NCBI GenBank assembly: GCA_964526965.1
Contig: CAZGML010000024.1
Span: 1-40,214, forward strand
DNA: 40,214 nucleotides
Direction of reading: 5' to 3'
Source of the DNA: UBA6265 sp964526965
GTDB lineage: Bacteria > Chloroflexota > Chloroflexia > Thermomicrobiales > UBA6265
A program made the position numbers and the translations under genes. The notes under the pieces are model-generated. The model did no database searches. It had not been told where the DNA came from and saw nothing but the letters and a program-made list of their open reading frames with translations. Shown piece by piece: positions 15,866-23,612 of the stretch (positions are counted from its first letter, which is position 1; each line of letters begins with the position of its first letter).

Positions 15866-15882
15866 GCTTACTATCAGTAAGC
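15866..15882. promoter_or_regulatory. Second copy of the CTTAC-N5-GTAAG operator
   Basis: GCTTAC (15866-15871), spacer TATCA, GTAAGC (15877-15882). The six-base arms are perfect. The inner ten positions are identical to the palindrome over the MarR promoter, and both begin within two bases of the -10 hexamer end. The most economical reading is that the MarR protein at 2008-2472 also represses this gene. Confidence 0.55.
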
Positions 15883-15935
15883 TCGGTGGCGTCTCGCCGC
15901 CCATTACCCTTGTCAACCACCGGAAAGCATCGCAA

Positions 15936-18206
15936 ATGAACTATGGACACCCGTTAGAATTCGGGACATTTATCACGCCAGCGAGCGACTCTCCAGAAAC
16001 AACTGTCAACCTGGCCAGGCGCAGTGAAGAGCTCGGCTATGACCTCGTGACCTTTCAGGATCACCCCTATCAGCCGAGATTCCTCGATACCTGGACGCTC
16101 ATGTCGTGGGTAGCTGGTCAAACCGATCGCATTCGTATCGCCGCGAATGTCTTGAACCTGCCGCTGCGTGATCCGGCTGTGCTCGCCCGCTCGGCTGTCA
16201 GTCTCGATCTGCTCTCCAATGGACGTCTGGAAATGGCCCTTGGAGCCGGAGCATTTTGGCCAGCGATTGAGGCCATGGGCGGCCCGAGGCGCGAACCCGG
16301 TGAAGCAGTTGAAGCCCTGGGCGAAGGCATCGATGTAATCCGTGCTATCTGGGAAGTCGGCGCTCGCCAATCCGTGCGATATCCAGGCGAGCATTATCAA
16401 CTCACTGGCGCCCAGCCCGGACCAGTTCCGGCGCACGATATCCCAATCTGGGTCGGCGCCCTTAAGCCACGCATGCTTCGCCTTATCGGCCGCAAGGCGG
16501 ATGGCTGGTTGCCGTCGCTCGGCAATATGCAGCCCGGCGATCTTGCTGCTGGAAACGCAACTATCGACAAAGCTGCAACCGATGCTGGACGCGACCCGCG
16601 TGAGATCCGCCGCATCGTCAACATCGGCGGGGAATTCTCATCCGCCCGTTCCGGATTCCTGAAAGGCACTAGCCAGGATTGGGTCGATGACCTGCTGCCC
16701 CTGGTGACGGACGATGGCATTGGCACGTTCATTCTTGCGACCGATGATCCCGAGATGATGGAGCAGTTCGCGATCGAGGTTGCGCCCGCACTGCGAGAGG
16801 CGGCCGAACTGGCCCTGCCGGGTAGCTTTGCAGCCAGGCCAGTGCGCCGTGCCGCGGTGCGCGAAAAGCGACGCGAGGGTATCGATTACGACGGCATCCC
16901 GGAATCCCTGATAGATAACGCGATCGAGCCCGGTGACGTCGGCTATGCCAACGTTCGTTCCACCTATATGCGTGGTGGATCTCCCGGGATCGTTCTTCAG
17001 GTAGAAAACACCGGCCAGGTTGTGGAAGCTCTCGCCTATGCGCGACGCCATCCGGACGTGCCGATGTCGGTTCGCAGTGGCGGGCACGGCATCAGTGGCC
17101 GATCCACGAACGACGGTGGCATCGTCATCGACCTCTCGAAGATGAATGCTATGGAAGTGATCGATGTTCCCAGTCGCCGTGTTCGTATCGAGCCGGGTGC
17201 ACGCTGGATGAACGTGGCATCGTTCCTCACGCCATACGGGTGGGCACTTACTTCCGGCGACTTCGGTGGCGTTGGTGTGGGAGGCCTCGCTACAGCCGGC
17301 GGTATCGGGTTCATGGCGCGCAAACACGGCCTCACCATCGACCACGTGCGCGCCGTTGAAATGGTCCTCGCGGACGGTTCAGTTGTTCGTGCCAGCGATG
17401 AGGTAAACCCCGATCTCTTCTGGGCCGTGCGTGGCGCAGGTGCCAACTTTGGTATCGTCACATCATTCGAATTTGAGGTCGATGTTGTTGGCAATGTTGG
17501 ATGGGCGCAGTTCATCTTCGATGCCAGCGATACACCGAAGTTCCTCGAGGACTGGGGCGCTGCAATTGAGGCGTCTTCCCGCGATATATCCGGCGAAATC
17601 ATCATGGGGCCGCCGCAGCCCGGCCAGCCCATAATCGCCCAGGCGATGCTCATGGTAGATTCAGACGATCCGGAGACAATTGTGAGCCATCTCCAGCCGA
17701 TTGCCGATATCGCGCCGCTCTACGATCAGCGGATCATCATCACATCGTACGAGAACGTCATGCGTAACGCGCCGGAAACACCGCATCAGGGCCGCGGCGA
17801 GCCGACCTCCCGCAACGGCCATGTGGATCACATTACACCCGCCTTTGCGGACGAAGCAGCGAAGCTCGTACTCAGCGGTGCCACACACTTCTTCCAAATC
17901 CGGACGGTAGGAGGTGCGGTCTCGGATGTTGCTCCCGAAGCCACACCGTACGGAAATCGCTCGGCCAACTTCAATGTGGCCGCAATGAGCTCGAGTCCTC
18001 GTCGTATCGATCCTTACTGGGAACCGCTGCGACCGCATTTCTCGGGTATGTATCTCAGTTTCGAAACCGCCCGCGATCGCGAACGCCTCAGCGATGCGTT
18101 TCTGCCCCGGAACCTGGAGCGCCTGCGCGAACTCAAGTTGCGCTACGATCCGGATAACATCTTCCGGGATAACTTCAATATCGCACCCGAACCGGCGCTC
18201 AAGTAA
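15936..18206 (+). CDS. Fusion of LLM-class flavin/F420 oxidoreductase with BBE-type FAD oxidoreductase
   Basis: A 756-residue two-domain protein. Residues 1 to about 290 form a luciferase-like TIM barrel (FITPASDSPETTVNLARRSEE, FQDHPYQ, LGAGAFWPAIEAMGG, IWVGALKPRMLRLIGRKADGW). After a basic linker (about 297-315), residues about 340-756 form an FAD-binding type 4 domain. SGGH places the likely covalent FAD histidine at 384. The second position that carries a cysteine in bicovalent BBE enzymes lies in TSGDFGGVGVGG (about 439-450) and has none, so single covalent attachment is expected. The C-terminal BBE segment ends DPDNIFRDNFNI. The ATG at 15936 gives the standard LLM N-terminus. It probably couples two flavin redox steps on an unknown substrate. 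No signal peptide is visible. Confidence 0.85.
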   Translation: MNYGHPLEFGTFITPASDSPETTVNLARRSEELGYDLVTFQDHPYQPRFLDTWTLMSWVAGQTDRIRIAANVLNLPLRDPAVLARSAVSLDLLSNGRLEMALGAGAFWPAIEAMGGPRREPGEAVEALGEGIDVIRAIWEVGARQSVRYPGEHYQLTGAQPGPVPAHDIPIWVGALKPRMLRLIGRKADGWLPSLGNMQPGDLAAGNATIDKAATDAGRDPREIRRIVNIGGEFSSARSGFLKGTSQDWVDDLLPLVTDDGIGTFILATDDPEMMEQFAIEVAPALREAAELALPGSFAARPVRRAAVREKRREGIDYDGIPESLIDNAIEPGDVGYANVRSTYMRGGSPGIVLQVENTGQVVEALAYARRHPDVPMSVRSGGHGISGRSTNDGGIVIDLSKMNAMEVIDVPSRRVRIEPGARWMNVASFLTPYGWALTSGDFGGVGVGGLATAGGIGFMARKHGLTIDHVRAVEMVLADGSVVRASDEVNPDLFWAVRGAGANFGIVTSFEFEVDVVGNVGWAQFIFDASDTPKFLEDWGAAIEASSRDISGEIIMGPPQPGQPIIAQAMLMVDSDDPETIVSHLQPIADIAPLYDQRIIITSYENVMRNAPETPHQGRGEPTSRNGHVDHITPAFADEAAKLVLSGATHFFQIRTVGGAVSDVAPEATPYGNRSANFNVAAMSSSPRRIDPYWEPLRPHFSGMYLSFETARDRERLSDAFLPRNLERLRELKLRYDPDNIFRDNFNIAPEPALK

Positions 18207-18235
18207 CGCGGTCGCAATACGCCACGGAGAACGTC

Positions 18236-19132
18236 ATGACACCTTACGGACACGACCCACAATTTGGAGTGTTTATCACTCCCGTTGCGCAACCCACTCA
18301 CCAGGCAGTTGACTTGGCCGTCACTGCGGACAAGGCAGGACTCGACCTCGCCACCTTTCAGGACCACCCCTACCAGTCGGCGTTCCACGATACGTGGACA
18401 CTGATCTCGTACGCCGCCTCTCAAACCGGGCGCATTCACCTGAGTGCCAACGTGCATAACTTGCCACTGCGCCAACCCGCCGTGCTCGCTCGTAGTGCGG
18501 CCAGTCTCGACCTGCTGAGCGATGGGCGCATCGAAATGGGGCTCGGAGCTGGTGGGTTCTGGGATGCAATCGAGGCCATGGGTGGCCGACGGTTGACTCC
18601 CGGCCAGTCGATTGAGGCGCTCGAGGAAGCTATTGAGATTATGCGGCAGATTTGGGACACCAGCACGCGCAGCGGTGTGCGCATCGACGGCGAGTATTAC
18701 CAGGTGAAAGGCGCAAAACGTGGTCCGGCACCGGCGCACGACATTGGCATCTGGATTGGCGCCTACAAGCCGCGCATTCTTCGGATGACCGGACGTGCCG
18801 CCGATGGCTGGATTCCAACCCTGGGCTACCTCCAGAATGGTCCCGCCGATCTCGCCGAGATGAACAAACATATCGATGAGGGAGCGCAAGCGGCAGGACG
18901 CGATCCATCTGCAGTTCGCCGAATGCTCAATATCGCTGGCCAATTCACACAGCAGAGTCGCGGTCTGTTCGCCGGTCCGCCGCAACAATGGGCCGAGCAA
19001 ATCGTGGAAATCGCCAACACATACGGCATTTCCGGCTTTATCCTCGCTGCCGACGATCCGTACACCATAGAAGTCTTCGCCAGGGAGGTTGCGCCCGCCG
19101 CACGCGAACAGCTTGCGGCATCAGCGAGGTAA
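18236..19132 (+). CDS. LLM-class flavin/F420-dependent oxidoreductase
   Basis: A 298-residue luciferase-like monooxygenase-family protein, clearly paralogous to the first half of the preceding fusion protein. Shared blocks include FGVFITPVAQPTHQAVDLA, FQDHPYQSAFHDTWTL, LGAGGFWDAIEAMGGRR and IWIGAYKPRILRMTGRAADGW. It lacks the FAD/BBE half. The ATG at 18236 has GGAGAA upstream, 29 bases after the previous stop, so it is in the same operon and presumably under the same palindrome-controlled promoter. It should use F420 or FMN in the cytosol; the substrate is unknown. It may be a partner or backup of the fusion enzyme. Confidence 0.88.
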   Translation: MTPYGHDPQFGVFITPVAQPTHQAVDLAVTADKAGLDLATFQDHPYQSAFHDTWTLISYAASQTGRIHLSANVHNLPLRQPAVLARSAASLDLLSDGRIEMGLGAGGFWDAIEAMGGRRLTPGQSIEALEEAIEIMRQIWDTSTRSGVRIDGEYYQVKGAKRGPAPAHDIGIWIGAYKPRILRMTGRAADGWIPTLGYLQNGPADLAEMNKHIDEGAQAAGRDPSAVRRMLNIAGQFTQQSRGLFAGPPQQWAEQIVEIANTYGISGFILAADDPYTIEVFAREVAPAAREQLAASAR

Positions 19133-19229
19133 GAATCCACGACGAGTGATCCTTGCGTTGCGCCTTGTAGAGTGCGTGCGCCTGCATGAAACTGGTACCA
19201 GCGAAAAAAACAGTCAGCAGGAGTTAGCC

Positions 19230-19949
19230 ATGTCGCTCGCACGCATAGAGTTCTTCAGCCAGGCCATGGGGCAAAACGTTGCATACAGTTTGTTGTTGCC
19301 AGATACGGGAGAAGGTCCGGTTCCCGTTTTGTTCCAACTCCACGGTCTTTCTGATAGTCACGAGGCGTGGATCACGCGTTCGAACATCGTGCGGCACGCA
19401 GCTGACCTGCCGCTGATCATCGCCTTTCCGGATACCGGCACCGGCGCGTATCTCAACTGGCCTGGTCACGAGCGCATCGGTAAACGCAACTACGAAGATC
19501 TGATCGTTACCGACATCACCAACCACCTCCGGCGTCACTTCCACGTGACTGGTGGCCCGTGGGCAATTGGCGGCCTCTCGATGGGTGGATACGGAGCGAT
19601 GAGGCTGGGACTTAAATATCCTGATCGCTTCGCATCCATCTGGTCACATTCATCGAAGTTCGAGTGGGAGGGCCTGGTTGAATCCGGCCAGTTCGTCGAC
19701 CCGCAGGATCCAGATGTGCGACACCATGCACGCCAGCTGCTCAACTCACCGCACAGGCCGGTGATCTCGTTCGATTGTGGAACCGAAGATGAGTTGCTGG
19801 ATGAGAATCGGAACTTCAACACATTCCTCACCGAGCTTGGCATCGAGCACACATATAACGAACACCCCGGCGGTCACGATTGGGACTACTGGGATACCCA
19901 CGTGCAAACAGCTCTGGATCAACACGCTCGTGTGCTTGGCCTTACCTGA
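19230..19949 (+). CDS. Alpha/beta-fold esterase (putative esterase/EstA family)
   Basis: A 239-residue serine hydrolase of the esterase D/tributyrin esterase type. The nucleophile is Ser117 in GGLSMGGYGA. Asp187 in DCGTEDELL and His216 in EHPGGHDW complete the triad, and QLHGLSDS near residue 37 gives the oxyanion loop. The ATG at 19230 has AGGAG seven bases upstream. It follows the two flavoenzyme genes by 97 bases on the same strand and may belong to the same unit, perhaps hydrolysing an ester made by a Baeyer-Villiger-like or oxidative step; that link is inference. A strong terminator follows at 19995. Confidence 0.85.
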   Translation: MSLARIEFFSQAMGQNVAYSLLLPDTGEGPVPVLFQLHGLSDSHEAWITRSNIVRHAADLPLIIAFPDTGTGAYLNWPGHERIGKRNYEDLIVTDITNHLRRHFHVTGGPWAIGGLSMGGYGAMRLGLKYPDRFASIWSHSSKFEWEGLVESGQFVDPQDPDVRHHARQLLNSPHRPVISFDCGTEDELLDENRNFNTFLTELGIEHTYNEHPGGHDWDYWDTHVQTALDQHARVLGLT

Positions 19950-19994
19950 ATTCCCTGGGACTCAGGCATAACAACGTCAAAAGCCACGTTGAGC

Positions 19995-20025
19995 GGCGAC
20001 CTCCAGCCAGGAGGTCGCCATTTTC
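19995..20025 (+). terminator. Intrinsic terminator after the esterase
   Basis: GGCGACCTCC (19995-20004) pairs perfectly with GGAGGTCGCC (20010-20019) around AGCCA, followed by ATTTTC. It separates the flavoenzyme-esterase unit from the Mrp operon. Confidence 0.8.
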
Positions 20026-20189
20026 ATCCTGGTTTGGGTGCGGGAGTAATGCTCAAAACCAGGCAAAATCGAGCGTACCAACCGAATTCGGCCCGTTTCT
20101 TGCGAACTGTTAGCAAAAAGATTTCTTGGCGAGTTGGGTCCGACGTCCAAGGAGCAAGCACACGTGTGGCCCAGGGACGACAGGTACTC

Positions 20190-20465
20190 ATGAACGAACT
20201 CTATCTGGGGCTGGTTATCTTTCTGCTACTCAACGTACTGGCTTGTTTGGCCCGTATCTATCGCGGACCATGGCCAGCCGATCGCATGCTCGTGTCACAA
20301 CTCTTCGGTACCACGGGTGTTGCCATCGCGCTGCTCCTGGCGGAGGCGTATCACATACCAGCCATCCGCACAGTTGGGCTGATTTTTGCTGTGTTGGCAA
20401 TCATCGCAACTGCGGTATTCACGCGTCGCTCTGGCGGGAGCGTTGGGCTGAAGGAGCCAGTATGA
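20190..20465 (+). CDS. mrpF: Mrp cation/proton antiporter subunit F
   Basis: A 91-residue, three-helix MnhF/MrpF protein. The motif RIYRGPWPADRMLVSQL after the first helix is characteristic. It is the first gene of a nine-gene antiporter operon. The ATG at 20190 gives the usual family start; the open frame upstream is not conserved-looking. It shares four bases with mrpG, which indicates translational coupling. Confidence 0.9.
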   Translation: MNELYLGLVIFLLLNVLACLARIYRGPWPADRMLVSQLFGTTGVAIALLLAEAYHIPAIRTVGLIFAVLAIIATAVFTRRSGGSVGLKEPV

Positions 20466-20755
20466 GTGTTGTTGACGTGCTTACCGGCTTTCTCTTTGCG
20501 ATAGGTGCCGTCTTCTTTCTGGCGGGAACCGTGGGCGTGCTCCGCTTTCCGGATACGCACAGCCGACTTCACGCCCTCACCAAGGCCGATAACCTCGGTC
20601 TCGGGTTCATCGCTATCGGATTGATGCTGCAAGCCGAATCCATTGCATCGGCCGCAAAAATCCTGGTGATCTGGTTCGTGGTGCTCGTTTCCAGTGCTAC
20701 TTCATGCTACCTCATCGCCTGGTATGCCGCCGGTAAAGAGGGGAGGCGCACGTAA
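20462..20755 (+). CDS. mrpG: Mrp cation/proton antiporter subunit G
   Basis: A 97-residue MnhG/MrpG protein with three helices. The motif GTVGVLRFPDTHSRLHALTKADNLG is diagnostic for the family. It overlaps mrpF by four bases and the next gene by one base (TAATG). It forms part of the small-subunit set that assembles with the NuoL-like channel subunits. Confidence 0.93.
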   Translation: MSVVDVLTGFLFAIGAVFFLAGTVGVLRFPDTHSRLHALTKADNLGLGFIAIGLMLQAESIASAAKILVIWFVVLVSSATSCYLIAWYAAGKEGRRT

Positions 20756-21066
20756 TGGACCTCAGCGTTCTTGAGAATGTTCTCGATTTCTTCCTCGCCG
20801 CATCGCTTGTCGTGCTGGCGTGGACGCTTCTCACAAGTCGGGTGCTTTTTCGGAGCATCGTGTTGTTTATCGTTTTCGGAATGCTGATGGCGCTGGTGTG
20901 GCTTCGGCTCGGTGCGCCTGATATCGCGCTTGCCGAAGCCGCGATCGGCACCGGCTTGACCGCCGCACTGATGTTGGAGGCAGTGAGGCAGCTCGAAAAC
21001 CCGAAATCGCGGGAAATCTCCGAGCGAGGTGAGGATGCAGAGAGCCGGGGGTCACATGGCAGATAG
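20755..21066 (+). CDS. MbhD-like (DUF4040) antiporter subunit
   Basis: A 103-residue membrane protein with about three helices and the signature LRLGAPDIALAEAAIGTGLTAALM, typical of MbhD/DUF4040. In Bacillus-type Mrp systems this piece is the C-terminal part of MrpA; here, as in membrane-bound hydrogenase-type and archaeal Mrp clusters, it is a separate gene. It overlaps mrpG by one base and runs into the next gene. Confidence 0.85.
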   Translation: MDLSVLENVLDFFLAASLVVLAWTLLTSRVLFRSIVLFIVFGMLMALVWLRLGAPDIALAEAAIGTGLTAALMLEAVRQLENPKSREISERGEDAESRGSHGR

Positions 21067-21778
21067 ACACAAACAACCTGACCGCGCCGGAGGCCCCGGT
21101 GTATTGGGAGTGATCGCGCTGTTTCTCTGTATCACGCTGGCCGGCGCTCTCGTTGTGGCAGGGATCGATGTCGAGCAACTCCCGGCCGAAGGTGTTCCGC
21201 CCGTCGAGGAGCATCGAAACCAGGTAGAAGTCGATCAACCTGTCACAGCTGTGCTGTTGGCATTTCGTGGATATGACACCTGGCTCGAACTCGGCGTGCT
21301 TTTCGCGGCGGTTCTCGGCTTCCTGACGTTACGCCGCTCTCACAAGCTGAAACATCCAGAACACCAACGAACCGACCAGGTGCTCGATGTCATCACTCGC
21401 CTGTTGGTGCCGGTTATGGTGCTGATCGCCGGGTTCCTGCTCTGGGCTGGTACTCGTATTCCAGGCGGGGCGTTCCAGGCAGGGGCGATTCTCGCCGGCG
21501 CCGGTGTGATGCTGCACGTGGCCGGTATTAACGCCTTCCTGATTCGTCTGATGAGGGGCAGGCCACTGAGGCTCCTGGCGGTGTTCGCACTCATGCTGTT
21601 CCTGCTTGTCGGCATTGGCACCCTCCTTTCCGGTCGGGCGCTGCTGGAGTACCCGGAAGGCTGGGGAGGAGATCTCATCTTCCTGCTCGAGGCCGGGGTC
21701 ATGATCTCCGTCGGCTGGACGTTGGCGTTTGCGTACATGGCAGCCACGCCGCCTCCCGGGTCAGGAGGCGAGGAATGA
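21035..21778 (+). CDS. mrpB: Mrp antiporter subunit B fused to an MbhE-like segment
   Basis: A protein of about 247 residues. The N-terminal part has a helix and then QPVTAVLLAFRGYDTWLELGVLFAAVLGF, the MbhE-like piece that normally ends MrpA. From about residue 100 on is the MnhB domain (VITRLLVPVMVLIAGFLLWAG, then RIPGGAFQAGAILAGAGVML). The start at 21035 is chosen because GAGGTG lies five bases upstream; the ATG at 21056 is a fair alternative. It overlaps the MbhD-like gene by 32 bases and mrpC by four. Confidence 0.85.
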   Translation: MQRAGGHMADRHKQPDRAGGPGVLGVIALFLCITLAGALVVAGIDVEQLPAEGVPPVEEHRNQVEVDQPVTAVLLAFRGYDTWLELGVLFAAVLGFLTLRRSHKLKHPEHQRTDQVLDVITRLLVPVMVLIAGFLLWAGTRIPGGAFQAGAILAGAGVMLHVAGINAFLIRLMRGRPLRLLAVFALMLFLLVGIGTLLSGRALLEYPEGWGGDLIFLLEAGVMISVGWTLAFAYMAATPPPGSGGEE

Positions 21779-22092
21779 ACCAATTCACCGTTTACCTGGT
21801 CACCAGTGTCGTGCTCTTCACAATGGGCCTGTGGGGAGTCATCGCATTGCCGCACCTGTTGCGTAAGATCCTCGCGTTCAACATAGCCGGAGTTGGGATA
21901 TTCCTCTTTCTCGTCAACCTGGCCGGGCGAGGACCCGGAGATGCACTCGACAATGTGCCGCTGGCAATGGTGCTGACGGGTATCGTGGTTTCGGTCAGCG
22001 CGACCGCATTCTTGCTGGCAATTATGCGCCGTATCCATGCCCAGACGGGTGCGACTACGTTGGTGCCCGAGGGCGAGGATGGTGACCAGTGA
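21775..22092 (+). CDS. mrpC: Mrp antiporter subunit C (NuoK-like)
   Basis: A 105-residue, three-helix MnhC/NuoK-type protein. The sequence ALPHLLRKILAFNIAGVGIFLFLVN followed by ALVLTGIVVS-like DNVPLAMVLTGIVVSVSATAF matches the family. It overlaps its neighbours by four bases on each side (ATGA upstream, GTGA downstream). Confidence 0.9.
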   Translation: MNQFTVYLVTSVVLFTMGLWGVIALPHLLRKILAFNIAGVGIFLFLVNLAGRGPGDALDNVPLAMVLTGIVVSVSATAFLLAIMRRIHAQTGATTLVPEGEDGDQ

Positions 22093-23612
22093 GCCAGCTA
22101 ATCGTGTGGACGATTCTGGTGCCGATGGCCGGTGCTATTATCACCTTCCTGTTTCCCACTGCGCATGTCCGTACGGTTGGATTCATTGCGTCCATCGCCT
22201 CGGCGCTGATTGCCACAGGGCTGGTATGGAGTATTTGGCAAAACGGGGAGCAGCGCTATGAAATCGGTGGATGGGGCGCTCCACTAGGTATCGACCTCGT
22301 TGCCGATGGCCTGAGCGTCTTCATGCTGGCGATGACCGCCGGAGTAGGCGTGCTTGTCAGTTGGTATGCGTGGAGTTATTTCAGGCCTGCGGAAGCGTCA
22401 GAGATAAAGTCCGCGGGCGATGCGGGCGATCAGGATCTGCCGTGGGCCGAGCCGGACAGCTTCTGGCCGGTCTGGCTGCTGCTGTGGACTGCGCTCACCA
22501 TCATCTTCCTGACGTCTGATATGTTCAACGCGTATGTCGGCCTGGAAATCATGAGCCTGGCAGCGGTGGCGCTGGTGCTTCTTTCCCGCGAACGCATCGC
22601 CATGACGGCCGGCTTGCGGTACCTTCTTGCGTCGCTCATAGGTTCACTGTCGTATTTGATGGGCGTGGCGATGCTTTATGCGGCGTTTGGAACGCTGGAT
22701 ATGATGCTGCTCGGCACGCGCATAGAATCGGGCTGGCCGGCATGGGTTGCTCTCGGGCTCATGACCGCCGGCCTCATGTTGAAAACCGCGCTCTTTCCGC
22801 TTCATTTCTGGCTGCCGCCAGCTCATTCCAACGCTCCCACGCCGGTGAGTGCCATTCTCTCCGCGCTGGTTATCAAGGCATCGTTTTACCTGTTGCTGCG
22901 AATTTGGTTTGAGGTCTTTCCCGAAGTAAAAACGTTGGGAGCTACGGAGTTGACCGGGGCAGTTGGGGCGATCGCCATTCTTTGGGGATCAGCCCAGGCC
23001 ATTCGTCAACAGCGGCTCAAGCTGTTAGTGGCGTATTCAACCGTCGCGCAGGTTGGCTATCTCTTCCTCATGATCCCGCTCGCTACTCCGTCGCCGGCGG
23101 AGGCGGCTGGCCCGCGTGAGCTCAACATCAATGGCTGGGATGGTGGTTTGCACCAGCTCATTGCGCACGCCTTTGCAAAGGCGGCGATGTTCCTGGCAGC
23201 CGGAACCATCATCTATGCGCTCAACAACGTGGATGAGATCAAGGACATGGCCGGATACGCCGCGAAGTTACCGATCACGACCACGGCGTTTGCGCTTTCG
23301 AGCGTGAGTCTCATGGGCCTTCCACCGAGTGGTGGGTTCGTGGCCAAATGGCTGTACATGACGGCGTCTGTGCAAAACCGGCAATGGTGGTGGTCGGCAG
23401 TGCTGATCGTCGGGAGTTTGCTCACGGCTATTTATGTGTTCAGAGTCCTCGCCAAGGCATTTCGCCCCGAGCCGGAAGGGCGGACGTATCGATCAGTACC
23501 GCTCGCCATGGAGTTACCTGCGCTCGTGCTGGCGTCAGTGGCCTTCCTGATGGGCGTCTTCGCTTCCACGATCTATGAGCTCCTCGAGATCGGAAGGGGA
23601 CCACTGCTGTGA
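22089..23612 (+). CDS. mrpD: Mrp antiporter subunit D, first NuoL/M/N-like copy
   Basis: A 507-residue proton-conducting membrane transporter with about 14 helices. The ion-path residues of this family are present: Glu153 in VGLEIMSL (helix 5), Lys232 in LKTALFPLHFWLPPAHSNAPTP (helix 7) and Lys263 in VIKAS (helix 8). An acidic insert (about residues 100-122) follows helix 3. The start is a GTG within the mrpC stop. It should move protons against sodium or another cation as part of the complex. Confidence 0.9.
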   Translation: MSQLIVWTILVPMAGAIITFLFPTAHVRTVGFIASIASALIATGLVWSIWQNGEQRYEIGGWGAPLGIDLVADGLSVFMLAMTAGVGVLVSWYAWSYFRPAEASEIKSAGDAGDQDLPWAEPDSFWPVWLLLWTALTIIFLTSDMFNAYVGLEIMSLAAVALVLLSRERIAMTAGLRYLLASLIGSLSYLMGVAMLYAAFGTLDMMLLGTRIESGWPAWVALGLMTAGLMLKTALFPLHFWLPPAHSNAPTPVSAILSALVIKASFYLLLRIWFEVFPEVKTLGATELTGAVGAIAILWGSAQAIRQQRLKLLVAYSTVAQVGYLFLMIPLATPSPAEAAGPRELNINGWDGGLHQLIAHAFAKAAMFLAAGTIIYALNNVDEIKDMAGYAAKLPITTTAFALSSVSLMGLPPSGGFVAKWLYMTASVQNRQWWWSAVLIVGSLLTAIYVFRVLAKAFRPEPEGRTYRSVPLAMELPALVLASVAFLMGVFASTIYELLEIGRGPLL

